This document shows positions 44,693 through 53,728 of a DNA stretch of 64,000 nt, one piece after another. Each line of letters begins with the position of its first letter. Position 1 is the first letter of the stretch. Under the pieces are notes generated by a model. The model had not been told where the DNA came from, made no database searches, and saw only the letters and a program-made list of their open reading frames with translations. Made by a program: the position numbers and the translations under genes. Source of the stretch: Bacteroidetes bacterium UBA7674. Lineage in GTDB: Bacteria > Bacteroidota > Bacteroidia > Chitinophagales > Chitinophagaceae. The DNA lies in assembly GCA_002483105.1 (NCBI GenBank), contig DLHG01000013.1:744001-808000 (forward strand). The letters are read 5' to 3'.

Positions 44693-46549
44693 TTATCCGC
44701 CTAATTTCTTTATTGCTTTCATAATATCTACTCCTCTTCCCAAAACGGGAGAAAACAAGTCCCCTTTCTTTTCCAGTCGTTTGAAGATGGTGTCTATGTT
44801 ATAGCTTTTCGGGTCTATACCGGGCTTCACTTCCTTCCATTCGAGCGGGGTGGAGACAGGCGCTCCGCTTTTAGGTCTTAAGCTGTAGACGGATGACAGT
44901 GTTTGTCCTGGCCTGTTTTGCAGGTAGTCTATGTAGATATTGTCCTTCCCGCGTTTCTTTAACGAGCGTTCCAGGCTGGTGAAGTCGGGGAGTTGTTCTT
45001 GTGTCAGTATGGCTATCATATGCGCGAATTCACGGGCATGCTCGTAATCATACTTTGCAGCGAGCGGCACATAAACATGCAAGCCTGTGGCCCCGGAGGT
45101 TTTGCAGTAGCTTTTACAACCTGCTTTCTCTAATATGTCTCTTATTACATGGGCTGTTTCCACTACCTGGTCGAAGGTGTTCTTCTCCGATGGGTCAATA
45201 TCCATTACTATGTAGTCGGGATTGTCAGGTTTGTCCACTTTTGAGTTCCATGGGTTTATTTCAATACAACCGAGATTGGCCATATAGAGGAGGGTAGGCT
45301 TGTTGTTACAAACGATATAGTTGATGTCTTTATCCGCGCTTTCGGAATACACCTCGTAAGTTTCCACCCATTCCGGCGCTTTATCTCCCGCGTCTTTGTG
45401 GAAGAAGCCTTCGTCCTTTATGCCATTGGGTGTCCGTCTCAGCGACTCAGGTCTGTCCTTTAGGTACTTGCTGATGTACTTGTATATTTTATCATAGTAT
45501 TCTATCACATCGCCTTTGGTATAGCCTTCATCAGGAAAATATACTTTGTCCAGGTTGGTGAGGCTCACTTTCTTTCCGCCTATACTTCTTTCTGTGTCCA
45601 TGTCGGTAGTTTTTTCGTTGCTCTTTTTATGAACGTTTTGTTTGCTCTTTACATTTTGCTTGTTGGTCACTTCCCCGGATGTCTTGTCTACCCTCAGTCC
45701 CATAAACACGGGATGCCGCCTGATACCATCACCGGTTATCTCAGAATACTTCAAATTACAAACTAATTCCGGCCTTAACCATGTTACAGCGCCATTCAAC
45801 GGAACATCCACATCAAAAGGTGATTCGTCCGTTTCATAGTCGTCAAACAATTCCGACATTTCTTTCAATGTTTTGTGGTCAAATCCCGTTCCTGTATGGC
45901 CTATATAGGTCAGTTTGCCCTTCACGTAAATGCCCAGCACCAATGCCCCGAAATACTTTCGTCCTCCGCGTGGCGCAGTATATCCCGCTATTATTGCTTC
46001 TTCGGTTTGTACCTGCTTTATTTTCAACCATTCATCCGTTCTTGCCCCTGCATGGTATTTACCTTTGGCCCGCTTGGCTATCATACCTTCCAGGCCGTGC
46101 TGTTTTACTACTTTGAAGAAGTCGTTGCCTTTTTCTTCAATATGCTCGCAATAGCGGATGATACCATTCTTTGGTAACAGCTTCTGTAGTATCTTCTTTC
46201 GTTCAAGCAGCGTTTTGCTTTCAATCGATTCTCCGTTCACTGACAGACAATCAAAAACGTAGTAGATGATCTCATTATCTCCATTCGGGTCGTAATGCTG
46301 TAATAGCTGGAAGCTGGGATTGCCCTTCTCATCCAGCACCACAATTTCTCCGTCCAGTATTACTTCCTTCTTCAGTTTGGTGAGTGCCAGGTGGACTGCG
46401 GGGTATTTTTCTTCAAAGGAAAGCCCGTTGCGGGAGTACAGGCGTACTTCGCCATTGTTCACTTCCGATACAGCCCTGTAGCCATCCCATTTTATCTCGA
46501 ATACCCAGTCGGCATCATCGAATGGCTTATCGTATAGCTTCGCCATCAT
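44693..46549 (-). CDS. ligD: LigD ATP-dependent ligase plus polymerase (NHEJ)
   Basis: 618 residues: adenylation domain with the nucleotidyl Lys in FEIKWDGYRA (Lys 20 from the ATG), DGEIVVLDEKG and ligase OB-domain sequences (EEAIIAGYTAPRGGRKYFGA), a Thr/Lys-rich linker near residue 310, then the archaeo-eukaryotic primase-type polymerase (SLTNLDKVYFPDEGYTKGDV, YIVMDIDPSEKNTF). The ATG at 46549 has no visible ribosome-binding site, and the frame is open upstream through SQFITPMMAKLYDKPFDD to the A9 run at 46619-46627, so the normal product may be a fusion with the upstream PE domain. Confidence 0.92.
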   Translation of the reverse strand: MMAKLYDKPFDDADWVFEIKWDGYRAVSEVNNGEVRLYSRNGLSFEEKYPAVHLALTKLKKEVILDGEIVVLDEKGNPSFQLLQHYDPNGDNEIIYYVFDCLSVNGESIESKTLLERKKILQKLLPKNGIIRYCEHIEEKGNDFFKVVKQHGLEGMIAKRAKGKYHAGARTDEWLKIKQVQTEEAIIAGYTAPRGGRKYFGALVLGIYVKGKLTYIGHTGTGFDHKTLKEMSELFDDYETDESPFDVDVPLNGAVTWLRPELVCNLKYSEITGDGIRRHPVFMGLRVDKTSGEVTNKQNVKSKQNVHKKSNEKTTDMDTERSIGGKKVSLTNLDKVYFPDEGYTKGDVIEYYDKIYKYISKYLKDRPESLRRTPNGIKDEGFFHKDAGDKAPEWVETYEVYSESADKDINYIVCNNKPTLLYMANLGCIEINPWNSKVDKPDNPDYIVMDIDPSEKNTFDQVVETAHVIRDILEKAGCKSYCKTSGATGLHVYVPLAAKYDYEHAREFAHMIAILTQEQLPDFTSLERSLKKRGKDNIYIDYLQNRPGQTLSSVYSLRPKSGAPVSTPLEWKEVKPGIDPKSYNIDTIFKRLEKKGDLFSPVLGRGVDIMKAIKKLGG

Positions 46550-46611
46550 CGGGGTGATGAATTGGCTGTACTTTTTATTGATCGTTTTATCGGGAGAATA
46601 TCGCCTACTTG

Positions 46612-46644
46612 TCAGCGCTTTTTTTTTACCGCTGTAGCAGCGGT
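46612..46644 (-). promoter_or_regulatory. candidate frameshift/slippage site joining PE to ligase
   Basis: On the minus strand a hairpin ACCGCTG-CTA-CAGCGGT (46644-46628) abuts nine A's (46627-46619) that in the PE frame contain A_AAA_AAG (46624-46618), the heptamer used in E. coli dnaX. The zero-frame stop TGA comes one codon later (46614-46612). A -1 shift leads into the ligase frame. Confidence 0.5.
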
Positions 46645-47319
46645 TTTCTTAGTGGCAACTTTTTTAGCAGCTGTTTTTTTGACAGAAGCCTTCTTAATAG
46701 CCTTTTTAACAGTTACCTTTTTCAGTGGAGACTTTTTAGCTTCGCGTGCCGCCTTTTTTTCAGCCGATTTTTTCACTGATGATTTCTTCGCATAATCCTC
46801 GGCGTCATATTCATCCATTGCGTATTCGTCCCTGTGCTTTATGAGCAGCCATGTGTTCTCACCACGGCCATGCATCTTTACAAGCGCAAATTCTCCCTTT
46901 AGCTTGCGGCCCTTCATCCTGAATTTAAGGCTGCCCTTTTTCAGGTTGGCCAGGAATTCTTTTTCGGTAATGACCTCACTCTTTTCGTTTATGGGTTCGT
47001 AAGTACCATGATCCCACACGTCTACGAAGCCCGCACCATAATTGCCTTCCGGTATCACACCCTCGAAAGTGCCGTAAGAAACAGGGTGGTCTTCTACCAT
47101 CATCGCCAGTCTTTTGTCGGCAGGGTTCAGAGACGGGCCTTTAGGTACTGCCCAACTCTTGAGCACTCCTTCTGCCTCCAGCCTGAAATCATAGTGCAGG
47201 TGAGACGCATCATGCCGTTGTATCACAAATGTTTTCTGCTTTTTTGCTTTCGCCACCTTGCCTTCAGGCTCAGGAGTCTCGTTAAATCGGCGCTTGGTCT
47301 TATATTTTGCGAGTGTCAT
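46612..47319 (-). CDS. LigD 3'-phosphoesterase domain with lysine-rich tail
   Basis: 235 residues. The PE domain (residues ~28-150) has FVIQRHDASHLHYDFRLEAE with His/Asp metal ligands, KSWAVPKGPSLNP and VIPEGNYGAG. It trims 3' ends before joining. The last ~60 residues form a Lys/Ala tail (KKVTVKKAIKKASVKKTAAK) like histone H1. The zero frame ends K-K-K-R-stop directly after an A9 run; the -1 frame continues without a stop into the ligase. It starts by TAATG overlap with the Ku gene, so Ku, PE and ligase form one operon. Confidence 0.9.
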   Translation of the reverse strand: MTLAKYKTKRRFNETPEPEGKVAKAKKQKTFVIQRHDASHLHYDFRLEAEGVLKSWAVPKGPSLNPADKRLAMMVEDHPVSYGTFEGVIPEGNYGAGFVDVWDHGTYEPINEKSEVITEKEFLANLKKGSLKFRMKGRKLKGEFALVKMHGRGENTWLLIKHRDEYAMDEYDAEDYAKKSSVKKSAEKKAAREAKKSPLKKVTVKKAIKKASVKKTAAKKVATKKTAATAVKKKR

Positions 47320-48188
47320 TAAGATGCTTTTTTGCGGGGTGTAGGTGCTATCTTTCTCGTTGTAGCCTTCTTAGCGGCTGTCTTCTTAGGCGCTGCTTTT
47401 TTTGCAGCAGCCTTCGTACTCTTTCCACCGCCCAGGCTCTCTTTCAATTGCTCCATGATATCCTTCGATTTGCTCTTGGCAATTTTGATCTTCGGCTCAG
47501 GCAGGTTCTTTCCTTTTGACCGGAGCTTTATCAGTTTCAGCAGTTCTGCGTCATAAGTGTCTTTATATTTGGCTATATCGAACTTCTTAGGAGTGAGTTG
47601 CGATATCAGTGCCTTGGCCATTTTCAATTCAGCGGGTTTTACTGCGGTGCTTGCACCGGGTATATTAAGGTCTTTATAATCTCTTATTTCTTCTGCAAAG
47701 CGCAAGCGTAGCAGCAACAGCATATTGCCTTGCGCCTTCAGCAGGCATAGGTTCTCTTTTGTCCGCATCACGAAAGAACCTATGGCAACCATACCGCTGG
47801 TCTTCAAGGCTTCGCGCAGAAGGGCGTAGGCCCGCTCGCCACCTTTGGCAGGCTCCAGGTAGTAGGGCATCTCGTAAAAGGTGGTATCTATATCCGACTC
47901 GTCTGCAAACTCCTGAATTTCAATGGTTTTGCTTTTCTCCGGTGCTGCCGCAGCAAAATCATCTTCAGTAAGTATCACGTACTTGTCATTGATCATGTAG
48001 CCTTTTACTATATCACCCCAGGCTACTTCTTCACCTGTTTCTTCATTGATACGCTGGTAGCGTATCTTGCCATTATCATGCTTATCCAGCATGTCCAGGT
48101 CGAGTGAACTGCTCTGTATAGCGCTGAATACTCTTACCGGTATGTTTACCAGGCCAAATCCGATGGCTCCTGACCAAATAGCGCGCAT
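47319..48188 (-). CDS. ku: Ku protein (NHEJ DNA end binding)
   Basis: 289 residues from the ATG at 48188, beginning MRAIWSGAIGFGLVNIPVRV, the Ku signature; then KIRYQRINEETGEEV and a central bridge region YYLEPAKGGERAYALLREAL. The C-terminal ~45 residues are Lys/Ala rich (KKAAPKKTAAKKATTRKIAP), as in some bacterial Ku proteins, for DNA contact and LigD recruitment. First gene of the NHEJ operon. Confidence 0.95.
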   Translation of the reverse strand: MRAIWSGAIGFGLVNIPVRVFSAIQSSSLDLDMLDKHDNGKIRYQRINEETGEEVAWGDIVKGYMINDKYVILTEDDFAAAAPEKSKTIEIQEFADESDIDTTFYEMPYYLEPAKGGERAYALLREALKTSGMVAIGSFVMRTKENLCLLKAQGNMLLLLRLRFAEEIRDYKDLNIPGASTAVKPAELKMAKALISQLTPKKFDIAKYKDTYDAELLKLIKLRSKGKNLPEPKIKIAKSKSKDIMEQLKESLGGGKSTKAAAKKAAPKKTAAKKATTRKIAPTPRKKAS

Positions 48189-48340
48189 AGTATTACGTTT
48201 TCTCAAAACATAAAAAATAGTGCCATGCTGTGTTTACCTAAAAGTTTATACTTTAAAATTATCTACACTTTATTATATGCAATATAGATAGGATTGTATA
48301 TATTGTAAGGAATCATACACTATTCTTAAAACACGCAATT

Positions 48341-49675
48341 ATGAAATTTAAACTATTACTCTTTTTAGCCTCATTATCTTTTGGCATTACAGCAAAAGCC
48401 CAATACTGTGCACCGGACCTTATTTTCGGTTGCATCCTGGGCGACCAGGTCGATGATTTTACAGTTACCGGTATTAACAGTACCTCGATCAGTGATTTGA
48501 ATACCGGTTGTGCGGCTAACAATTGGGAAGTAGATATGGCCAATACCGTAACATTTGCGCCCGGTGGAAGTTACGCTGCTACGGTAGTAAGCGGAACTAC
48601 TGATGATAATGTAGAAGTATGGATCGACTTTAACGACGATTTTACTTTTAGCAGCGGTGAGTCAGTAGGTGGGCTTAATGGAGTAGGGATATCAACATTG
48701 AATTTTAACATCTCTATCCCTATGGGTGCAACGGTAGGTACGCACACAATGAGAATTTTCATAACAGGCGATGGTACTTATCCGGGTATAGATCCATGCC
48801 CTGAATTAGTAGGTGGATACGGTACAGGTGAGGTTCATGACTATACTGCTGTTATTTCATCAGGTACGGTCTGCAATCCGCCAACAGGCGTTGCCGCAAC
48901 AGCCATCACGCATGATGGCGCTACTATCAACTGGGCTGCTGTAACAGGCGCGATAGGTTATGAATATGTAGTTGACCAGGTTGCAGGAAATCCTTCTGTT
49001 GCAGGTACAGGTATTTCTCTTACTTCTCATGCTGCATCAGGCCTGATGTCAGGAACGCTATATTATTTCCATGTGCGCACTAATTGCGGCGGTGGCAATT
49101 TCTCTACATGGGTAACCATTCCTTTCACTACACTGGCATGCCCTGCGCCAACCGGTGTTACAGAAACCGCTGTTACGGCTACCTCTGCTACTATCAGTTG
49201 GACTGCTGTCACAGGTGCGCAAGGCTACCATTATGCAGTTACTACATCTATGACTCCACCAACAACCGGCGGTAACTACACAACCAATGCTTCGGTACCT
49301 GTTACCGGCCTGACTGCATTAACTACGTATCATACATGGGTACGTACGGTATGCGGTGCAGGTGATACATCTGCCTGGAATACGATGCATATGTGGACAA
49401 CACTGCCTGTGAGCGTGGTGAATGTAGGCAATACGGATTTCCTGCTGGAGGCATATCCTAATCCGGCTAAGAGCACCTTAACAATTGCTGCGATAGGGAA
49501 AGGTAGTGCTATCGCAACAATCCAATTAACGGACATTACAGGTAAAGTGGTCAACAGCTATGTACTGACTGCTGAACAGATGAATATTGATGTGAGTAGC
49601 CTTTCTGCGGGAGTATATTTCATTCGGTATGCAGATACAGATCACAGGCAAACCATAAAGATCATTAAAGAATAA
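48341..49675 (+). CDS. secreted GEVED / fibronectin III protein with T9SS sorting domain
   Basis: 444 residues: signal peptide (to AKAQ), a GEVED-type domain (residues ~75-175; VEVWIDFNDDFTFSSGESVG, GEVHDYTAVI), two fibronectin III domains (PPTGVAATAITHDGATINWA; APTGVTETAVTATSATISWT) and a Por sorting domain (EAYPNPAKSTLTIAAIG to RQTIKIIKE). Likely surface-attached or released through type IX secretion, perhaps adhesive. No enzyme motif seen. Confidence 0.85.
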   Translation: MKFKLLLFLASLSFGITAKAQYCAPDLIFGCILGDQVDDFTVTGINSTSISDLNTGCAANNWEVDMANTVTFAPGGSYAATVVSGTTDDNVEVWIDFNDDFTFSSGESVGGLNGVGISTLNFNISIPMGATVGTHTMRIFITGDGTYPGIDPCPELVGGYGTGEVHDYTAVISSGTVCNPPTGVAATAITHDGATINWAAVTGAIGYEYVVDQVAGNPSVAGTGISLTSHAASGLMSGTLYYFHVRTNCGGGNFSTWVTIPFTTLACPAPTGVTETAVTATSATISWTAVTGAQGYHYAVTTSMTPPTTGGNYTTNASVPVTGLTALTTYHTWVRTVCGAGDTSAWNTMHMWTTLPVSVVNVGNTDFLLEAYPNPAKSTLTIAAIGKGSAIATIQLTDITGKVVNSYVLTAEQMNIDVSSLSAGVYFIRYADTDHRQTIKIIKE

Positions 49676-49700
49676 ACTGGTTTTAATTGCAACAATAGAA

Positions 49701-49728
49701 AAAGCCTTCTGCAGATGCGGAAGGCTTT
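49701..49728. terminator. bidirectional terminator
   Basis: AAAGCCTTC / GAAGGCTTT arms (49701-49709 with 49720-49728) between the convergent T9SS cargo and oxidoreductase genes. Confidence 0.85.
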
Positions 49729-49754
49729 GTTCTTTTAGGAATATTTCAGATGTG

Positions 49755-52070
49755 TTAGATGTATTTATGATGTCTTATCTTCAGAATCACCATTTTTGAT
49801 GTTGGAGTATTGCTCTTGTCAGCCGTGCTGTTGATGGGGACAAGAACATTGGTTTCGGGGAAGTAGGTAGCTGTGCATTGCTCCGGAATGCTGAATGGTA
49901 TCACGATGAAGTTCTTGGCAACACGCTCCACGCCATCGTGGTAGTTGAACAGGTCGACTACATCGTTGGCTTTAAAGCCGCCTTTCTTCATGTCTTTCTC
50001 GTTCATGAAAATAACCCGGCGCTCGTTGTAGATGCCACGGTACCTATCATCCAGTCCGTATATCGTCGTATTGAACTGGTCGTGGCTACGAATGGTCATC
50101 ATCATATATTCATCATCAGCAAGGTCTTGACGGATGATGTCGGCGGTATTGAAATGCGCTTTTTGAGAAGACAATACATTGAACTTGCCATCCCTTGCAT
50201 TATTCGGCAAGTAAAATCCTCCGGGTACTCTCACGCGTTTATTGTAATTGTCGAAGCCTGCAATCGTGAGTTCTATATCGTTGCGGATATTATCATAATG
50301 TTCTTCGTAGAGGTCCCAGTTCACTTTCGACTTGTCGCCCAATACTGCCTTTGCCATGCGGGTAACAATAATTGGCTCGCTCAAGAGGTCTTCTGAAATA
50401 GGCTTCAGTCCGCCTTTCGACATCTGCACCACACCCATGGAATTTTCGCAGGAGATGAATTGTACTTCTCCGTTCACAACGTCCTTATCACTTCTGCCCA
50501 GGCAAGGGAGTATCAATGCTTCTTCTCCGTGAATGAGGTGGCTGCGGTTGAGCTTCGTTGACACGTGTACTGTGAGCTTTGTGCTACGTAGAGCTTCAGC
50601 CGTGTATTCTGTATCCGGTGTTGCAGAAAGGAAATTGCCACCCATAGCGATGAACACTTTCGCCTTGCCCTGCTTCATGGCATGGATGCAATCCACCACA
50701 TCATAACCATGCGCGCGGGGAGGTTCAAAGCCATAGACGAATTGCAGCTTATCCAGGAACATCTTCGATGGCTTCTCGTAAATGCCCATGGTGCGGTCGC
50801 CCTGCACATTGCTGTGCCCACGCACGGGGCAAGTGCCTGCGCCGGGTTTGCCTATACTGCCTTTAAGCAGTATCAGGTTTACCACTTCTTTAATGGTGTC
50901 AACGGCATTTTTATGTTGGGTAAGCCCCATAGCCCAGCAGGCAATGATCTTGTTCTTCTTTTTAAGTACTTCAGCGGTCTCGCGTATCTGCTCCATGCTG
51001 ATACCGCAGGCCTCCGCCAGTTCTTCTACAGTATATTTTTTCAGGTTGGCGATGTACTCGTTATAACCTTCTGTGTTTTTTGCAATAAAATCCAGGTCAA
51101 AGATGCTTCCCGGTTTTTTCTCTTCCTCTTCCAACAGCAGCAAAGTGATGGCTTTTAGTAAGGCCATATCGCCATTCAGTTTTACCTGCAGGAAAATGTC
51201 TGTTAGTTTAGCTTTGATGCCGAGCGCGCCTTTTACCGTTTGCGGGTTGCTGAAGCTGATGAGCCCTGTTTCCGGTAGTGGATTGACGGAAATAATAGTG
51301 CAGCCATTCTCATGTGCCTTCTGTAAAGCAGAAAGCATACGCGGGTGATTGGTGCCGGGGTTCTGCCCCAGGATAATGATCACTTCGGCTTCGTAAAAAT
51401 CTTCTAATGTCACCGATCCTTTACCTATGCCCAATGATTCTCCCAAAGCTACACCGCTCGACTCGTGGCACATATTAGAGCAGTCGGGGAGGTTGTTGGT
51501 GCCATATTCCCGCACGAAGAGTTGGTACAAGAATGCAGCCTCGTTACTCGTCCTGCCCGAAGTATAAAACACTGCTTCATCAGGTGAAGCAAGTCCATTG
51601 AGATTCTTTGCTATTAGTTTGAACGCATTATCCCAACTGATAGGTTGGTAATGCGTAGCGCCTTTTGGTAGATATACAGGTTCTGCTACACGGCCTTTCT
51701 TTCCTATCTCATAGTCGTTCAGGTCAGCCAGGTCTTTTACGGAATTTTCCGCGAAGAATTTCGCTGTCAGCTTTTTGGTCGTGGCTTCTTCAGCTATTGC
51801 CTTTGCGCCGTTCTCGCAATACTCGGCAATCTTAGAACGCGCACCATCCGGGTCGGGCCATGCACAACCGGGGCAGTCGAAACCATCTTTCTGGTTAAGT
51901 GTCAGTAAGGCCTTCATCCCCCGTGCCACGTCCATTTCGCCAAACACGTGTTTCGCGCTGGAGACCACCGCCAACATCCCTGCTGCAACCGTCTTAGGCT
52001 TGGTCACTTTTAGGTCGAGGAACGTTTCCGGATTCTCGGCGTTGGGTAAATTATGATCGTGATCGCTCAT
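49755..52070 (-). CDS. FdhF/YdeP-family molybdopterin oxidoreductase
   Basis: 771 residues from the ATG at 52070. Motifs: GFDCPGCAWPDPDG near residue 65 (the reduced cysteine cluster of the YdeP group), YTSGRTSNEAAFLYQLFVRE, SNMCHESSGVALGESLG, IILGQNPGTNHPR and the C-terminal molydopterin-binding domain with RSHDQFNTTIYGLDDRYRGI. YdeP proteins resemble formate dehydrogenase H but lack a firmly proven substrate. The stop of the 123-residue gene upstream is 2 bp away. FdhD and MobA, needed to load this enzyme class, are 5 kb off. Confidence 0.92.
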   Translation of the reverse strand: MSDHDHNLPNAENPETFLDLKVTKPKTVAAGMLAVVSSAKHVFGEMDVARGMKALLTLNQKDGFDCPGCAWPDPDGARSKIAEYCENGAKAIAEEATTKKLTAKFFAENSVKDLADLNDYEIGKKGRVAEPVYLPKGATHYQPISWDNAFKLIAKNLNGLASPDEAVFYTSGRTSNEAAFLYQLFVREYGTNNLPDCSNMCHESSGVALGESLGIGKGSVTLEDFYEAEVIIILGQNPGTNHPRMLSALQKAHENGCTIISVNPLPETGLISFSNPQTVKGALGIKAKLTDIFLQVKLNGDMALLKAITLLLLEEEEKKPGSIFDLDFIAKNTEGYNEYIANLKKYTVEELAEACGISMEQIRETAEVLKKKNKIIACWAMGLTQHKNAVDTIKEVVNLILLKGSIGKPGAGTCPVRGHSNVQGDRTMGIYEKPSKMFLDKLQFVYGFEPPRAHGYDVVDCIHAMKQGKAKVFIAMGGNFLSATPDTEYTAEALRSTKLTVHVSTKLNRSHLIHGEEALILPCLGRSDKDVVNGEVQFISCENSMGVVQMSKGGLKPISEDLLSEPIIVTRMAKAVLGDKSKVNWDLYEEHYDNIRNDIELTIAGFDNYNKRVRVPGGFYLPNNARDGKFNVLSSQKAHFNTADIIRQDLADDEYMMMTIRSHDQFNTTIYGLDDRYRGIYNERRVIFMNEKDMKKGGFKANDVVDLFNYHDGVERVAKNFIVIPFSIPEQCTATYFPETNVLVPINSTADKSNTPTSKMVILKIRHHKYI

Positions 52071-52072
52071 CG

Positions 52073-52444
52073 TTAACAAACTTGTGAGGGATTATCAAAA
52101 TTGTCGCTCTGGTCTTCCAGCACTTCACCATCCAGGCACTTGAAGTCTTTTTCTATCAGTATGAACAGGCTATTACCTTCTCCCAGTGGCATATCCGTAC
52201 GATACCCAACAGTTTCCGTAGCTACCCATTCCTTCTTCATTGCTTCAGGCATGTACACCGTGATGATGCTACCATTGATGTTAGCCTCAAGGTCGCTGAT
52301 ACCAGCTTTGCTTTCCAGTCTGTATGTAAGTCGGCCATTCGGGAATTCGGTATGTTCTTCAAGGAAACCATCTTTCCCGAAGTTGTCCAGTTCTGTCTTC
52401 ACAATCCTGATGCGTACCGAATTTCCTTTTATGCGAATTTTCAT
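52073..52444 (-). CDS. conserved hypothetical protein coupled to the oxidoreductase
   Basis: 123 residues, no signal or membrane segment. Begins MKIRIKGNSVRIRIVKTELD and contains RLTYRLESKAGISDLEANI and ITVYMPEAMKKEW, predicted all-beta with a helix. Its position 2 bp before the molybdopterin enzyme start suggests an accessory function such as assembly or regulation, which is inference. Two late Cys (FKCLDGE and the terminal Cys) are present. Confidence 0.7.
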   Translation of the reverse strand: MKIRIKGNSVRIRIVKTELDNFGKDGFLEEHTEFPNGRLTYRLESKAGISDLEANINGSIITVYMPEAMKKEWVATETVGYRTDMPLGEGNSLFILIEKDFKCLDGEVLEDQSDNFDNPSQVC

Positions 52445-52589
52445 ATCACTAAATTACTGTTTAATGAATAAAGTTGCATAATGTAATAAGGAAAGAAGAA
52501 TGCAGTGAGCCGAAAAGATAGAGCTTGGTTTTCTCCCTGCTAATCCACAAACACCGTCTTTTGACTGTGTTTTTTTATTGCCAGATATG

Positions 52590-52609
52590 TATCTTTGATT
52601 ATATTTTTG
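52590..52609 (+). promoter_or_regulatory. tandem -7 elements before the two-component operon
   Basis: TATCTTTG (52590-52597) and TATTTTTG (52602-52609), 12 bp apart. The second has a TTG (52578-52580) 21 bases upstream. Both could start the 52651 operon, leaving leaders of about 40-50 bases. Confidence 0.5.
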
Positions 52610-52650
52610 CCACAAAATCAGCATTTTATAACCATATATTAAGAACGCAG

Positions 52651-53076
52651 ATGGATACTAAGAAAACTATTGAGCCTAATATAGATTTAGCTGATGCTGA
52701 AAAATGGTGTTCTAATTGGCGCAAAACATATAAGCAGCTATTTCCTGCAGTAACTAGCAGTGAGGTGCTTCGCGGCTTTTATATACCCATAGAGGATATA
52801 AACAGCCTGGCAGATGTCCATAATGCGGTTGCCGTACGTGCGTATCTGGCAATGGAGAATGAAGATGACCCATCTACTTTGAAAATTGTCCTGGTACCGG
52901 TAATAGTAGGAGCTGACGGTTTTGAAAAAGATAAAATAATGGATGATATTCCGGTTGCACCTACTAAGTATTATTTATATGATTTCACCAGGCCGTGTCC
53001 TATACAATGTGACTTAAGCAGTCCTTTGTATGGTCCTTCAATCCGGGATAATGCACAGAATATAGAAGAAGGCTAG
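52651..53076 (+). CDS. unknown soluble protein, first gene of a two-component operon
   Basis: 141 residues from the ATG at 52651 (MDTKKTIEPNIDLADAEKWC); longer frames begin before the promoter elements. Features: CSNWRKTYKQLFP, RGFYIPIEDINSLADVHNAV and a C-terminal TRPCPIQCDLSSPLYGPS. No family recognised. It ends next to the membrane protein gene (stop and TTG start separated by one base). Confidence 0.7.
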   Translation: MDTKKTIEPNIDLADAEKWCSNWRKTYKQLFPAVTSSEVLRGFYIPIEDINSLADVHNAVAVRAYLAMENEDDPSTLKIVLVPVIVGADGFEKDKIMDDIPVAPTKYYLYDFTRPCPIQCDLSSPLYGPSIRDNAQNIEEG

Positions 53077-53077
53077 T

Positions 53078-53728
53078 TTGCCGGTATCATATTCATATTT
53101 ATATATGGCAATAATAGTTCCTGTAGCTATCACGTTGCCACTCACAGTTGCGATACTGAGATATAAATACCTGTCACCTGCCCTCAGGTTTTTTATTATC
53201 TACCTTGTCTTAAATGGGGCAGGTAACTTATGTGCCTCCATACTGGCCTATAGGCGAATAAACAATCTTCCTGTGCTTCATGTTTATACTGTACTTGAGT
53301 TTGTATTGATATCATTTTTTTATAAAAAAATACTGAGAACTCACATACCCGCTAAAGTGATAAATGCTATTGTTTATACATTTATTGCTTTTTGCATTAT
53401 AAATACTTCCTTTTTTCAGCCTATTTATTCATACAACAGTTATTCCAGGGCATTTTCGTGCATTATCATAATGGGGTATGCACTTTATTGTTTTAAACAT
53501 GCACTTGATGCTGCCGACGGGGACGACGGGGAAAGGCAGATACCATTATGGATAAACGCTGCATTGCTGCTTTATTTTGGAGGTTCATTGTTCCTGTTTA
53601 TTTCAGCTAATTTGATCCTTTCAGATTCCTTTATGAACACAATATTCTGGACAATACATGCTACTCTCGTTCTTATAATGTATTTTCTGTTTACAATGGG
53701 TTTTCTCAATGCAGGAAGAAACAGATAA
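53078..53728 (+). CDS. integral membrane protein of the two-component operon
   Basis: 216 residues with a TTG start at 53078, or 207 from an ATG at 53105. Six to seven hydrophobic segments, e.g. IIVPVAITLPLTVAIL, LVLNGAGNLCASILAY, AIVYTFIAFCIINTSFF and ATLVLIMYFLFTMGFL. The topology resembles small 7TM sensory or helper proteins in Bacteroidota signalling operons. It overlaps the histidine kinase gene by 20 bp and may give that kinase its membrane input. Confidence 0.75.
   Translation: MPVSYSYLYMAIIVPVAITLPLTVAILRYKYLSPALRFFIIYLVLNGAGNLCASILAYRRINNLPVLHVYTVLEFVLISFFYKKILRTHIPAKVINAIVYTFIAFCIINTSFFQPIYSYNSYSRAFSCIIIMGYALYCFKHALDAADGDDGERQIPLWINAALLLYFGGSLFLFISANLILSDSFMNTIFWTIHATLVLIMYFLFTMGFLNAGRNR

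Noticed and set aside
46549..46612. Simple two-gene LigD without any frame relation
   Set aside because: The -1 frame is open right across, and the translated junction continues LigD-like sequence upstream of the ligase ATG, which is unlikely by chance.
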